A stretch of 64,000 bases of DNA from Sva-07 sp963828415 (GTDB lineage Bacteria; Actinomycetota; Acidimicrobiia; Acidimicrobiales; Ilumatobacteraceae): positions 868,001 to 932,000 of the forward strand of contig CAWHEI010000012.1 in the NCBI GenBank assembly GCA_963828415.1. The letters are read 5' to 3'. This document shows positions 8,734-17,192 of the stretch, piece after piece. The notes beneath the pieces are model-generated. The model was not told where the DNA came from. It saw only the letters and a list, made by a program, of their open reading frames with translations, and did no database searches. Position 1 is the stretch's first letter. Each line of letters opens with the position of its first letter. The position numbers and the translations under genes were made by a program.

Positions 8734-10167
8734 ATGGGGTACGTACTCGAACCCGGACGACGACTGCAGCGAGAGGTGCGGCGCGTGGCCACCGAGCGTC
8801 TCGACGAGGCGATCGAGCACCTCGAACGCGCCCTCACCGAACCCGAGCGCACGGATCTCGAGGTCGCGGTCCACGAAGCACGCAAGCGATGCAAGTCGTC
8901 TCGCGGTCTCGCACGGCTCGTGCGGCCGGCGTTGGGTGACGGATTCAGATCGTTCGACCGCACAGTCCGCGACGCTGCGAACCAACTGTCGGCGCTGCGC
9001 GACGCCCACGCGATCGTCGCAACGTTCGACGCGCTGGTGGCCGCCCATCCCGGAGACGAGATCGTGAAAGCGGCCCGAGATCGCCAGGCCGAGATCTCCG
9101 CCGGAGCGACTCGGGACGCACTCGCGCATGGCGATGAACGGATCACGACCGCACTGGCATTGCTGGCCGCAGCGCGGGCCTCGGCCGGCGACTGGAAGAT
9201 CCCGCGCCGATTCGACACGATCGAGGACGGAATCACGGCCACCTACCGACGCGGCCGCTCCGCGCTGCGCCACGTCCGCGCCGACCCGACCGACAGCGAA
9301 CTCCACGAGTGGCGCAAAGCCGTCAAATACCTCTGGTACCAGGTGCAGTTGGTCCGCCAGGCCGCACCGAGCGTGCTCGGACCGCTCGCTGGACAACTCG
9401 ACGACCTCGCCGAGACACTCGGCAACGACCACGACATCGCCGTGCTGGTCGAACTGCTCACCCGTGATTCCGACTCCTACGGCACGCCAAGCGAGGTCGA
9501 TCACCTCCGCGACCTCGCCCGCAGCCGGCAGCGGGAGCTTCGAGCCACCGCGATCCGCGCGGGCACCACGATCTTCGCCGAGCCCGCCGCGGCGTTCGGC
9601 GATCGGATCGCCCGGTACTGGCGCCTCACCTGCGACCTCGGCCCGGAGCCCGATCCAGACGGCGCCGAACCGCCGACTCGCTCGATTGTCGAACGTGAGC
9701 GCAGGTTCCTCGTGGAGTCCACCCCGGACGGTCTGATCCCGTCGCGACCTGTTCCGCTCCGGCAGGGCTATCTCGCCGCCGGCGAACGTCGATCGGTGCG
9801 CGTTCGCGACGCAGGCGCTGAAGGTTGCACGCTCACGTTCAAGGCCGGCAGCGGTCTCGAACGAACCGAGCTCGAATGGTCGATCGCACGCCGCGAGTTC
9901 GAGGCGGCCTGGCCGCACACCGTCGGCCAGCGCATCGAGAAGACGCGCCACCGGATCCAGCTCGGCGACCACGTGATCGAGCTCGATGTCTTCACGGGAG
10001 CGCTCGACGGCTTGGTGATCGCCGAGGTCGAGTTCGACAGTCCCGAGGCGAGCGACACCTTCGAGCCACCTGCCTGGTTCGATCGTGAGGTCACCGACGA
10101 TGGCCGCTACTCGAACGCATCATTGGCGCTCCACGGGCTGCCCGACGGTGACCTCGTCCAGCGCTGA
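8734..10167 (+). CDS. CHAD domain-CYTH domain protein
   Basis: A 477-residue protein. Residues 1-300 are a CHAD domain: an all-helical, basic fold with the paired histidine motifs HEARKRCKSSRGLARL (about 49-64) and HEWRKAVKYLWYQVQ (about 190-204). Residues about 312-470 form a CYTH (triphosphate tunnel) domain beginning ERERRFLV, a variant of the ExExK signature, with RQGYL, RVRD and ELDVFTG. CHAD domains bind inorganic polyphosphate and CYTH enzymes act on triphosphates, so a polyphosphate-related role is likely but not shown. The usual order is CYTH then CHAD; here it is reversed. The start ATG is the first in frame after an upstream region of about 80 bases. Confidence 0.88.
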   Translation: MGYVLEPGRRLQREVRRVATERLDEAIEHLERALTEPERTDLEVAVHEARKRCKSSRGLARLVRPALGDGFRSFDRTVRDAANQLSALRDAHAIVATFDALVAAHPGDEIVKAARDRQAEISAGATRDALAHGDERITTALALLAAARASAGDWKIPRRFDTIEDGITATYRRGRSALRHVRADPTDSELHEWRKAVKYLWYQVQLVRQAAPSVLGPLAGQLDDLAETLGNDHDIAVLVELLTRDSDSYGTPSEVDHLRDLARSRQRELRATAIRAGTTIFAEPAAAFGDRIARYWRLTCDLGPEPDPDGAEPPTRSIVERERRFLVESTPDGLIPSRPVPLRQGYLAAGERRSVRVRDAGAEGCTLTFKAGSGLERTELEWSIARREFEAAWPHTVGQRIEKTRHRIQLGDHVIELDVFTGALDGLVIAEVEFDSPEASDTFEPPAWFDREVTDDGRYSNASLALHGLPDGDLVQR

Positions 10168-10188
10168 GCGAGCGGTAGCTTGCCGCAC

Positions 10189-10605
10189 GTGAAGCCGCTC
10201 GTCGCTGTTGCTGTGTTCGTGCTTGCACTCGCGGCCTGCGGCGGCGACTCCGACTCACCAACCGTCACCGGCACGGTGACAGCTCCGCTCGAGGGCCCAC
10301 CGGCCGACCGGCTCCCGGCGAACGCGCTGCTCACCGTGACGCTCGAGGATGTCAGCCGCGCCGACGCACCGTCGACGGTGGTGTCGGTGCAGGAGATCGA
10401 GCTCGCCGGTGCGACGTTCCCCGTACCGTTCCAACTTCCGTACGACCTGGGCGACATTGCGGAGACCAACACCTATCGGGTCGCGGCGCGGGTCACCTCG
10501 AGCGGCGACCTGCTGATGATCAGCGACACGATCGTCCCCGTGATCACCCGCGACGCACCGACCACCGGCGTGGAGGTCTCGCTCGTCTCCATCGCCGACA
10601 ACTGA
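10189..10605 (+). CDS. YbaY-like lipoprotein
   Basis: A small secreted lipoprotein of about 138 residues. The signal peptide VKPLVAVAVFVLALAAC ends in a lipobox (LAAC). The mature part, with TVTGTVTAPLEG, LTVTLEDVSRAD and the segment FPVPFQLPYD, looks like the YbaY/META-neighbour type domain, a beta-rich fold of unknown function found in bacterial lipoproteins. I chose GTG 10189, because the TTG at 10180 adds only three residues; GCGGTAG lies upstream as a possible ribosome binding site. It follows the CHAD-CYTH gene by about 20 bases on the same strand and may be co-transcribed with it. There is no sign of a specific substrate. Confidence 0.7.
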   Translation: MKPLVAVAVFVLALAACGGDSDSPTVTGTVTAPLEGPPADRLPANALLTVTLEDVSRADAPSTVVSVQEIELAGATFPVPFQLPYDLGDIAETNTYRVAARVTSSGDLLMISDTIVPVITRDAPTTGVEVSLVSIADN

Positions 10606-10629
10606 CCGCCGCCGCCCCGATCAACTCTC

Positions 10630-10681
10630 CGTTTGCGTTGCACTTCTGGTGGACCGCCCCACCCGAATCTGCTCGCAAACG
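10630..10681. repeat. palindromic repeat, GTTTGCG family, solo copy
   Basis: A 52-base imperfect inverted repeat lying between a lipoprotein gene and a convergent aminotransferase gene. It begins cgtttgcgttgcacttc and ends ctgctcgcaaacg. It is clearly related to the three tandem copies at 31664-31906, which share the outer GTTTGCG...CGCAAAC arms and the inner GGTG...CACC pairing. It may act as a bidirectional terminator, but there is no T-run. Confidence 0.7.
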
Positions 10682-10699
10682 TGGTTTTGGACGGTCGGG

Positions 10700-11941
10700 T
10701 CAGGAGAGGGTGACGTCGACGAGGGCTTTGTCGATGGCGGTCAGTGCGAGGTCGATCTCCTCGGCGCTCACCGTCAACGGCGGCATGAAGCGCAGCGTGG
10801 TTCCTGCCGCTCCGGCCGTCATCGTGATCAGCTTTCCCTCGCGCAAGCAGTGCGACACGATCGCCGACGTGCGGGTGGCCGTGTCGAACTGCGCGGCAAC
10901 CATCAGCCCCAGCGCGCGCACCTGCACCAGCGCTGGATGCTGCTCCTGCAGTCGTCGCAACCCGTCAGCGAGTTGTTCGCCGCGTGCCTTGACGTGATCG
11001 AGGAACCCGTCGGCGCTGAGCACCTCGATCGTCGCCAACGCAGCGGCACAACCGATCGGGTTGCCGCCATAGGTGCCGCCATGGGAACCGGTCGGCCAGC
11101 GATCGTCGAGTTCTCGCCGGGTGCCGAGCGCCGAGAACGGAAAGCCCGAGGCGATGCCCTTGGCCATGCACACGATGTCGGGCGCGATGTCGTAGTGCTC
11201 GATTGCGAACATCTTGCCGGTGCGTCCGAAGCCGCATTGGACCTCGTCGGCGATGAACAGCATCCCGTGGTCCTTGCAGCGTCGATCGATCGCTTCGAGG
11301 AATTCGGCGGGTGCCGCGATGTAGCCGCCCTCGCCCAACACCGGCTCGATGATGACCGCCGCCGTCTCGCTCGGCGCCGTGACGCTCGTGAGCAGCTCGT
11401 CGAACCCCGCAAGGGCGCGGTCGATCTCGTCGTGGAGGTCGGCGGCGCGAACGTTCGGGTACGGCGCGATGAAGATCCCCGACGGCAGCGGCGCGTGGCC
11501 GGCCCGATACACGGTCTTCGACGTGGTCATCGCCATCGCCTGATGGGTGCGCCCGTGGAAGCTGCCCTGGAACACGATGATGTTCGGCCGGCCCGTGGCT
11601 TGCTTGGCGAGCTTCACGGCAGCCTCGGTGATCTCGGCGCCGGAGTTCGCGTAGAAGAACGTGTCGATGCCGCCCGGGCTGATCTCGGCGAGGCGCGCCG
11701 CGAGCGGCTGCATCAAGTCGTGGGTGTAGACGTTGGCTTGCGCATGTACGAACCGCTGCGCCTGGGCGGCAATGGCTGCGGTGACGTGGGGATGGCTGTG
11801 GCCTGTGGATGTGACAGCGATGCCGCCGCTGAAATCGAGATAGCGCTCGCCAGAGGTGGTGGTGACCCACGACCCCTCACCGGACGCGACCTCGAGATCG
11901 GTCACCTTGAACCACACATGCGACAAATGGTCGGCGCTCAT
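10700..11941 (-). CDS. class III aminotransferase (4-aminobutyrate aminotransferase-like)
   Basis: A 413-residue PLP-dependent fold-type I transaminase. Visible hallmarks are the substrate-loop FSGGIAVTSTGHSHP, FFYANSGAEITEAAVKLA, the aspartate in LFIADEVQCGFGRTG (about 229-243) and the Schiff-base lysine in MAKGIASGFP (Lys261). Enzymes of this class transfer omega-amino groups of 4-aminobutyrate, ornithine, lysine or diamines to 2-oxoglutarate or pyruvate. It lies 7 bases after an amine-oxidase-like FAD gene on the same strand. That fits a polyamine or omega-amino-acid degradation unit, in which the oxidase and the transaminase handle successive steps. The exact substrate is not determined. 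Confidence 0.9.
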   Translation of the reverse strand: MSADHLSHVWFKVTDLEVASGEGSWVTTTSGERYLDFSGGIAVTSTGHSHPHVTAAIAAQAQRFVHAQANVYTHDLMQPLAARLAEISPGGIDTFFYANSGAEITEAAVKLAKQATGRPNIIVFQGSFHGRTHQAMAMTTSKTVYRAGHAPLPSGIFIAPYPNVRAADLHDEIDRALAGFDELLTSVTAPSETAAVIIEPVLGEGGYIAAPAEFLEAIDRRCKDHGMLFIADEVQCGFGRTGKMFAIEHYDIAPDIVCMAKGIASGFPFSALGTRRELDDRWPTGSHGGTYGGNPIGCAAALATIEVLSADGFLDHVKARGEQLADGLRRLQEQHPALVQVRALGLMVAAQFDTATRTSAIVSHCLREGKLITMTAGAAGTTLRFMPPLTVSAEEIDLALTAIDKALVDVTLS

Positions 11942-11948
11942 GGCTGCA

Positions 11949-13346
11949 TCATCCCACGATCCGGTCGAGAACAGAAGCGAGGCGAGGCGTTCGTCCGCGT
12001 CGTGATTCCTGGTCGTCGATCCATCCGGCCAGACGTCGAGCGCCGTTGATCGCTGCCCACCTCACCGGCTCGGGTTCCCACTGACGAGATTCGTGTTGTA
12101 CCCACGGCAGCGCAGCGAGCGACGAGTCAGGCCGCAGCACGAGGTCGGCGATGGTTCGACCGGCGAGGTGGGCCGCGGCAACTCCCTCGCCGACGTAGCC
12201 GCCGGTCCATGCCAGCCCCGTCGACCGATCGAGTCCGACCGACGGCCGCCAGTCGCGCGGCACACCCAGCACCCCTCCCCAACGGTGGGTGACCTCGACA
12301 CCATCGAGTTGCGGAAACAGTTCGACCAGCGTCGAAGCGATTCGATCATGGACATCGGACATCGACTCGGTCGCCGGATCGATGCCGGAGCCGAACCGGT
12401 AGGGAGCGCCGCGCCCACCGAAGGCGATGCGATCGTCGGTCGTTCGTTGGCCGTAGATCACCATGCGCCTGTCGTCGGCGAACGTCTCACGGTGCCGGAG
12501 GCCGATCGAGTCCCAGGTTGCCTCGTCGAGCGGCGCCGTGGCCACCATCAGCGAGTACAGGGGCACCAGTGCGCGCCGCAGCCCGGGGAGGTCGCGGGTG
12601 TAGGCCTCGGTCGCACGAACCACGACGTCGGCGCGCACGACGCCGCGCTGGGTGACCACCATCGGCCGAGTCGCTGCCGACCCACCGATCACGTCGAGGG
12701 CGGCGGTGTGCTCGACGATCGTTGCGCCCGCTCGCTCGACGACCTCGGCGAGACCCCGGGCGAGGCGGGCCGGTTGCACGCGGGCGCCGGGCGCGTAGTG
12801 GAGTCCACCGAGCACACCGGTGGCCGACACGCGATCGGTGGTCTCCGACGCGGTGAGCGAGCGCAGTACCTCGTCGCCGAATCCGTGATGGCGGTATTCG
12901 TCGACCTCGTCCTGCTGGCGGTGCACCTGGGGCCGGGTGCGGGCCATGCGAAGCACGCCGCCGGCCTCGAAACCGCAGTTGATTCCGTCGGCGACCACCG
13001 TCCGTCCGATCTCGTCGACGGTTTCGATGATCGCCCGAGTCATCGCCACGCCGGCCTCGCGACCCCAGGTGGCGACCGCGCCGCCGAGTCCGCCGGCGAG
13101 TTCGCCGACGCACCATCCGCCGTTGCGTCCCGATGCCCCGAAGCCGACCATCTCGCGTTCGATGACCAGGACCCGGAGCGACGGATCAGCTCGAAGGAGC
13201 GCGTGGGCGCTCCACAGTCCGCTGTAGCCGGCGCCGACGATCGCCACGTCGACGTCGCTGTCGCCGGACAGCGACGGACGTGCGGCCAGCGGTGCGACGA
13301 GTTGGTCGAGCCACAGCGACCTCGACCGCAGCGCCGGTTCGTCCAC
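11949..13346 (-). CDS. FAD-dependent amine/amino-acid oxidoreductase (DAO family)
   Basis: A protein of about 465 residues with the N-terminal FAD-binding Rossmann motif VAIVGAGYSGLWSAHALL and the nearby RNGGWCVGE segment typical of the DAO/glycine oxidase superfamily. GGYVGEGVAAAHLAGRTIADLVL near the C-terminus closes the FAD site. The best-known relatives are gamma-glutamylputrescine oxidases and similar amine oxidases; the assignment here is general. I start at GTG 13346. The longer in-frame ATG at 13415 would run into the start of the divergent saccharopine-dehydrogenase-like gene and adds a Pro/Arg-rich tail not expected in the family. It lies immediately upstream of the class III aminotransferase and is probably in one operon with it. 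Confidence 0.85.
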   Translation of the reverse strand: MDEPALRSRSLWLDQLVAPLAARPSLSGDSDVDVAIVGAGYSGLWSAHALLRADPSLRVLVIEREMVGFGASGRNGGWCVGELAGGLGGAVATWGREAGVAMTRAIIETVDEIGRTVVADGINCGFEAGGVLRMARTRPQVHRQQDEVDEYRHHGFGDEVLRSLTASETTDRVSATGVLGGLHYAPGARVQPARLARGLAEVVERAGATIVEHTAALDVIGGSAATRPMVVTQRGVVRADVVVRATEAYTRDLPGLRRALVPLYSLMVATAPLDEATWDSIGLRHRETFADDRRMVIYGQRTTDDRIAFGGRGAPYRFGSGIDPATESMSDVHDRIASTLVELFPQLDGVEVTHRWGGVLGVPRDWRPSVGLDRSTGLAWTGGYVGEGVAAAHLAGRTIADLVLRPDSSLAALPWVQHESRQWEPEPVRWAAINGARRLAGWIDDQESRRGRTPRLASVLDRIVG

Positions 13347-13413
13347 ACGCCGATCGTACCGAGACGGGGTCGGGCACGCCCGTCCTGCGAGGCCGGAGGA
13401 GTACATTGCGATC

Positions 13414-14661
13414 ATGCGAGTACTCGTGGTCGGTGCAGGTGGCGTGGGGTCGGCGTTCGTGGCGATCGCCTCGAAGCGGGCCGCCTACGAGCACATCACC
13501 GTCGCCGACATCGATGTCGGCAAGGCCGAAGGCGCCGTCGACACCGCCACCAACGCCGAAGGTGGCCGCGTCGTCGCTGCGCACATCGACGCCTCGTCGG
13601 AAGAGTCCGTTGCGGCGTTGGCCCGCGAGATGCGTGCCGATGTGGTCCTGAACGCATGCGACCCGCGCTTCAACCCGCCGATCTTCGAGGGGGCGTTCGA
13701 CGCAGGTTGTCACTACGTCGACATGGCGATGAACCTGTCGGTGCCGCACGCCACCAAGCCCTACGAGAAGACGGGGATTCGCCTCGGCGACGGCCAGTTC
13801 GCCCAGTCGCCGATCTGGAAGGCCCGCGGGCTGATGGCGTTGTGCGGCATGGGTGTCGAGCCCGGCTTCTCCGACGTCGCCGCGCGTTACGCGGCCGACG
13901 AACTGTTCAGCGAGATACATGAAATCGGTGTCCGCGACGGTGCCGATCTGGTGGTCGACGGCTACGACTTCGCGCCGACGTTCTCGATCTGGACCACGAT
14001 CGAGGAGTGTCTCAACCCGCCGGTCATCTACGAGCGCGAGCGCGGTTGGTTCACGACCGAGCCGTTCTCCGAGCCCGAGATCTTCACCTTCCCCGAAGGC
14101 ATCGGGTCGCTGCAGTGCGTCAACGTCGAGCACGAGGAGGTCATCCTCATGCCGCGTTGGATCGACACGCAGCGGGTCACGTTCAAGTACGGCCTCGGCG
14201 AGGAGTTCATCGACGTCCTCAAGACGCTGCGCAAACTCGATCTCGACTCGACGAGAACGGTCGAGGTGAAGGGCGTGAGCGTGTCGCCGCGCGATGTGGT
14301 GGCTGCGTCCCTTCCCGACCCGGCCACGCTCGGTGACGTGATGCACGGTCGCACGTGTGCCGGCACCTGGGTGACCGGGCTGGGCAAGGACGGCGAGCCC
14401 CGCGAGGTCTACGTGTACCACGTCGTCGACAACGCATGGTCGATGAAGGAGTTCGGCCATCAGGCGGTCGTGTGGCAGACCGCGGTCATGCCCGCGGTCG
14501 CCATCGAGCTGATGGCGACCGGCGTGTGGCATCGATCTGGCGTCGTCGGGCCCGAGGCACTGCCGCCGATGCCGTTCCTCGATCTACTCGACGAATACGG
14601 CAGCGAGTGGGAGTGGGTCGACTACAAGAACCGCGCCCCCGTCGAAGAGCCCGCCGCCTGA
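13414..14661 (+). CDS. saccharopine dehydrogenase family protein
   Basis: A 415-residue oxidoreductase with the N-terminal NAD(P) motif VLVVGAGGVGSAF and the LNACDPRFNPPIFEGAFDAG region typical of saccharopine/carboxynorspermidine dehydrogenase-like proteins. GMGVEPGFSDVAARYA is also characteristic. These enzymes form or split secondary amines between an amino acid and an oxo-acid in lysine or polyamine metabolism. It is divergent from the FAD oxidoreductase with a 67-base gap, so the two promoters must lie close together. With the neighbouring oxidase and aminotransferase it suggests a lysine/diamine-handling locus; the precise reaction is inferred only at family level. It ends just before a large palindrome. 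Confidence 0.85.
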   Translation: MRVLVVGAGGVGSAFVAIASKRAAYEHITVADIDVGKAEGAVDTATNAEGGRVVAAHIDASSEESVAALAREMRADVVLNACDPRFNPPIFEGAFDAGCHYVDMAMNLSVPHATKPYEKTGIRLGDGQFAQSPIWKARGLMALCGMGVEPGFSDVAARYAADELFSEIHEIGVRDGADLVVDGYDFAPTFSIWTTIEECLNPPVIYERERGWFTTEPFSEPEIFTFPEGIGSLQCVNVEHEEVILMPRWIDTQRVTFKYGLGEEFIDVLKTLRKLDLDSTRTVEVKGVSVSPRDVVAASLPDPATLGDVMHGRTCAGTWVTGLGKDGEPREVYVYHVVDNAWSMKEFGHQAVVWQTAVMPAVAIELMATGVWHRSGVVGPEALPPMPFLDLLDEYGSEWEWVDYKNRAPVEEPAA

Positions 14662-14668
14662 CGACGTC

Positions 14669-14735
14669 GATTACATCGCGGGTCTGACCCCTGATGTAAT
14701 CGGATTACAACAGGGGTCAGACCCGCGATGTAATC
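14669..14735. repeat. head-to-head palindromic pair, GGGTCTGACCC family
   Basis: Two 33-base units at 14669-14701 and 14703-14735 are inverted copies of each other with only one mismatch and a one-base spacer. Each contains the internal palindrome GGGTCTGACCC. The whole could fold into one long hairpin. It lies exactly between the stops of two convergent genes, so it may act as a bidirectional terminator, though there is no U-tract. Related pairs are at 28684-28766 and 62411-62469. Confidence 0.85.
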
Positions 14736-14736
14736 G

Positions 14737-15729
14737 TCAGGCGTTGGTGTCGACCACCCAGCGACCGCGGACCTGGCCGTCGAGGATCGTCGGGCCCCGC
14801 TCGAGCAGCTCGGTGAGCGGCACCACCTCGGTGATCGTGTCGACGACGGAGGACGGCAGATCGGTGGCGAGGCGAGCCCAGGCCGCCTCGCGCATCGGGA
14901 TCGGTGCCATCACTGCCTCGACGCCCTGGAGGCGCACCGCCCTGATGATGAACGGCATCACCGTCGTCGGCAGGTCGTGACCACCGGCGAGGCCGCAGGC
15001 GGCCACGGTCGAGCGGAACTTCATCTGTGCCAGCACCTTGGCGAGCATCGTCGAGCCGACCGTGTCGATGGCTCCCGCCCAGGTCTCCGATTCGAGCGGT
15101 CGAGGTGGTTCGCTCATCTCCTCGCGGGTCAGGAAGGCCGTCGCGCCGAGGCTGCGAAGGTAGTCCTGCGTCTCGGGCCGACCGGTCACAGCGGTGACGT
15201 CGAAGCCGAGCCCGGACAGCAACGCCACGGCGACGGAGCCGACGCCGCCTGCCGCTCCGGTGACCACGATCGGGCCGTCGCCCGGCTGCACGCCAGCGGT
15301 CTCGAGTTCCATCACGCACAACATCGCGGTGAGGCCGGCGGTGCCGATCGCCATCGCCGTCCGAGCGCTCATCGACTCGGGTCGGCGCACCAGCCACCCC
15401 GACTGCAGCCGCTGACGCTGCGTGTAGCCACCCCAGTACCGCTCGCCGACCTGGAAGCTGGTGGAGATCACCTCGTCGCCGACCTGCCAGTTCGGCGAGT
15501 CGCTGGAGATCACCGTGCCGGTCAGGTCGATGCCGGGGACCATCGGGTAGTTCCGCACGATGCGGTTCTTGCCGGCGAGCGCGAGCCCGTCCTTGTAATT
15601 GAGCGACGAGTACTCGACGGCGAGCGTGACGTCACCGTCGGGGAGGTCGGCATCGGTGAGTTGTTCGAGCGCGCCGACGTGTCCGTCGTCGGTCTCGCGC
15701 AGGACGAGGGCGGTGAAGGTGTCACTCAT
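14737..15729 (-). CDS. MDR-family acryloyl-CoA reductase/quinone oxidoreductase (YhdH/AcuI type)
   Basis: A 330-residue zinc-independent medium-chain reductase. Visible features are SLNYKDGLALAGKNRIVRNY, PMVPGIDLTGTV and the NADPH-binding VVTGAAGGVGSVAVALLSGLG, all characteristic of the YhdH/YhfP/AcuI group, which reduces acryloyl-CoA to propanoyl-CoA with NADPH. The length fits the family (about 325-330). The ATG at 15729 is used because the family start (MSDTFTALVLRE) begins there; a longer reading upstream is a shadow across the divergent gene. AcuI proteins serve DMSP, 3-hydroxypropionate or propionate metabolism, but nothing else here points to one of these. It converges on a palindromic repeat pair. 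Confidence 0.88.
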   Translation of the reverse strand: MSDTFTALVLRETDDGHVGALEQLTDADLPDGDVTLAVEYSSLNYKDGLALAGKNRIVRNYPMVPGIDLTGTVISSDSPNWQVGDEVISTSFQVGERYWGGYTQRQRLQSGWLVRRPESMSARTAMAIGTAGLTAMLCVMELETAGVQPGDGPIVVTGAAGGVGSVAVALLSGLGFDVTAVTGRPETQDYLRSLGATAFLTREEMSEPPRPLESETWAGAIDTVGSTMLAKVLAQMKFRSTVAACGLAGGHDLPTTVMPFIIRAVRLQGVEAVMAPIPMREAAWARLATDLPSSVVDTITEVVPLTELLERGPTILDGQVRGRWVVDTNA

Positions 15730-15823
15730 CGCCTCATGGTGGCAGACCCGATTGCGGAGCCGGACATCGGCCGCCCCGGCACCACCGCGGTGCCGGCGAT
15801 GGCTGCGTGGCAGGCTGAGACCC

Positions 15824-17182
15824 ATGCCCATCGTGGAGCGCACCGTGACCGTCCGAGGTCCCATCGACGACGTCTTCGACCTGTCGCAGTCGTACGAACT
15901 GCGGCTGGACTGGGATCCCTTCGTGCGGTCGCAGCGGCCGCTCTTCGGCGCACGACACGCGGCAAGAGGCGTGCACACCGAGACGATCTCACGACACCGG
16001 CTGCGCATGGTCACCGAATACCTCACGTACCGACCGCCGACGCTCGTCGGGATGAAGATGGTCGAGGGTCCCCGGATCTTCCGGACGTTCTCGGGCAGCT
16101 GGCGATTCTCCGAGCGAGACGACGACCGCGTCGACGTTGCGTTCCGGTACAACTTCGCGTGCGCCCCGAGGTGGCTCGCGCCGGTCATGGAACGGATCGG
16201 GTCGTGGTACCTGGGACGCGACATCGAGCGGCGGATCGAGGCGTTCCGCGCCGCGTGCGACGACACCGACCTGCTCGGGCAGGTGCGACGCCTCCGTGTC
16301 GCCGCCGAACCGGGTGAGAGCGGCGAGCCCGACGAACAGCCGGTTCCACCGATCGTCGACGTCGCGTGGCTCCGCGATCGCATCGCCCTCGATCCGATGC
16401 TCGTGATCTGCCACGTGGGCTCCACCATGGCCGGGCCCGACCCTGAGCAGGCCTACGCCGCCCGGCACCTTCCCGGTGCCCGATTCGTGTCGCTCGACGA
16501 TGTCCTCGCTGCACCGGCGTCAGGGACCGCCGGCCGTCATCCTCTGCCCGCTCCGGATGCCTACGCGGCGTCTCTCGCCCAACTGGGGATCGGCCCCGAC
16601 GCGACCGTCGTGGCCTACGACGAGCGCGGCGGCGCGTTCGCCGGCCGATCGGTCTGGATGCTGCGGATCCTCGGCCAAGGCGCGGCACTGCTCGACGGCG
16701 GGCTCATGGCATGGGAGGCCGCCGGCGAGAGCATCGACATCGAGCCGGTGAGCTGGGAGCCCGTCGAGCGTCCGGTGATCGACTGGCCGCTCGAGGCGCT
16801 CGCCGACGCACTCGATGTCGAGCGCCACATCGCCGACGGCGGCGTCGTCATCGACAGCCGCGACCCGGCCCGGTACGCCGGCGAACTCGAACCGATCGAC
16901 GTCGCGGCCGGCCACGTACCCGGCGCGATCAATCTGCTGTTCACCGACAACCTCGACAGCGACGGCCGGTTCCTGCCCGCCGACGCGTTGCGCGCCCGGT
17001 TCGCGCCGGTGGTCGGCGACGACCACGATCCCATCGTGTACTGCGGCTCGGGCGTCACGGCGTGTCACAACGCACTGGCGATGGAACACGTCGGTGTCGT
17101 GCTGCCACGCGTCTACGTCGGATCGTGGTCGGGTTGGATCGCCGACCCCGACCGGCCGATCGCGACGGGTACCGCACCGTGA
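15824..17182 (+). CDS. SRPBCC domain fused to two-domain rhodanese (thiosulfate/3-mercaptopyruvate sulfurtransferase)
   Basis: A single 452-residue frame joins two recognisable proteins. Residues 1-145 form an SRPBCC (START-like, polyketide cyclase type) domain, with VERTVTVRGPIDDVFDLSQ and FSGSWRFSE. Residues about 175-305 are a first rhodanese domain without catalytic cysteine (VVAYDERGGAFAGRSVWML). Residues about 320-450 are a second rhodanese domain with DSRDPARYAGE and the active site YCGSGVTACHN (Cys407). Tandem rhodaneses transfer sulfane sulfur from thiosulfate or 3-mercaptopyruvate. No stop, start or frame change separates the halves, so the fusion looks genuine. It is followed 10 bases later by a TauE-type exporter, consistent with sulfur-compound metabolism. 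Confidence 0.85.
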   Translation: MPIVERTVTVRGPIDDVFDLSQSYELRLDWDPFVRSQRPLFGARHAARGVHTETISRHRLRMVTEYLTYRPPTLVGMKMVEGPRIFRTFSGSWRFSERDDDRVDVAFRYNFACAPRWLAPVMERIGSWYLGRDIERRIEAFRAACDDTDLLGQVRRLRVAAEPGESGEPDEQPVPPIVDVAWLRDRIALDPMLVICHVGSTMAGPDPEQAYAARHLPGARFVSLDDVLAAPASGTAGRHPLPAPDAYAASLAQLGIGPDATVVAYDERGGAFAGRSVWMLRILGQGAALLDGGLMAWEAAGESIDIEPVSWEPVERPVIDWPLEALADALDVERHIADGGVVIDSRDPARYAGELEPIDVAAGHVPGAINLLFTDNLDSDGRFLPADALRARFAPVVGDDHDPIVYCGSGVTACHNALAMEHVGVVLPRVYVGSWSGWIADPDRPIATGTAP

Positions 17183-17192
17183 GCTGGCCTGC

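Noticed and set aside
12093..13922. Long plus-strand frame of 609 residues opposite the FAD oxidoreductase
   Set aside because: Runs through two real genes on both strands; composition is that of shadow frames and no family motif is seen.
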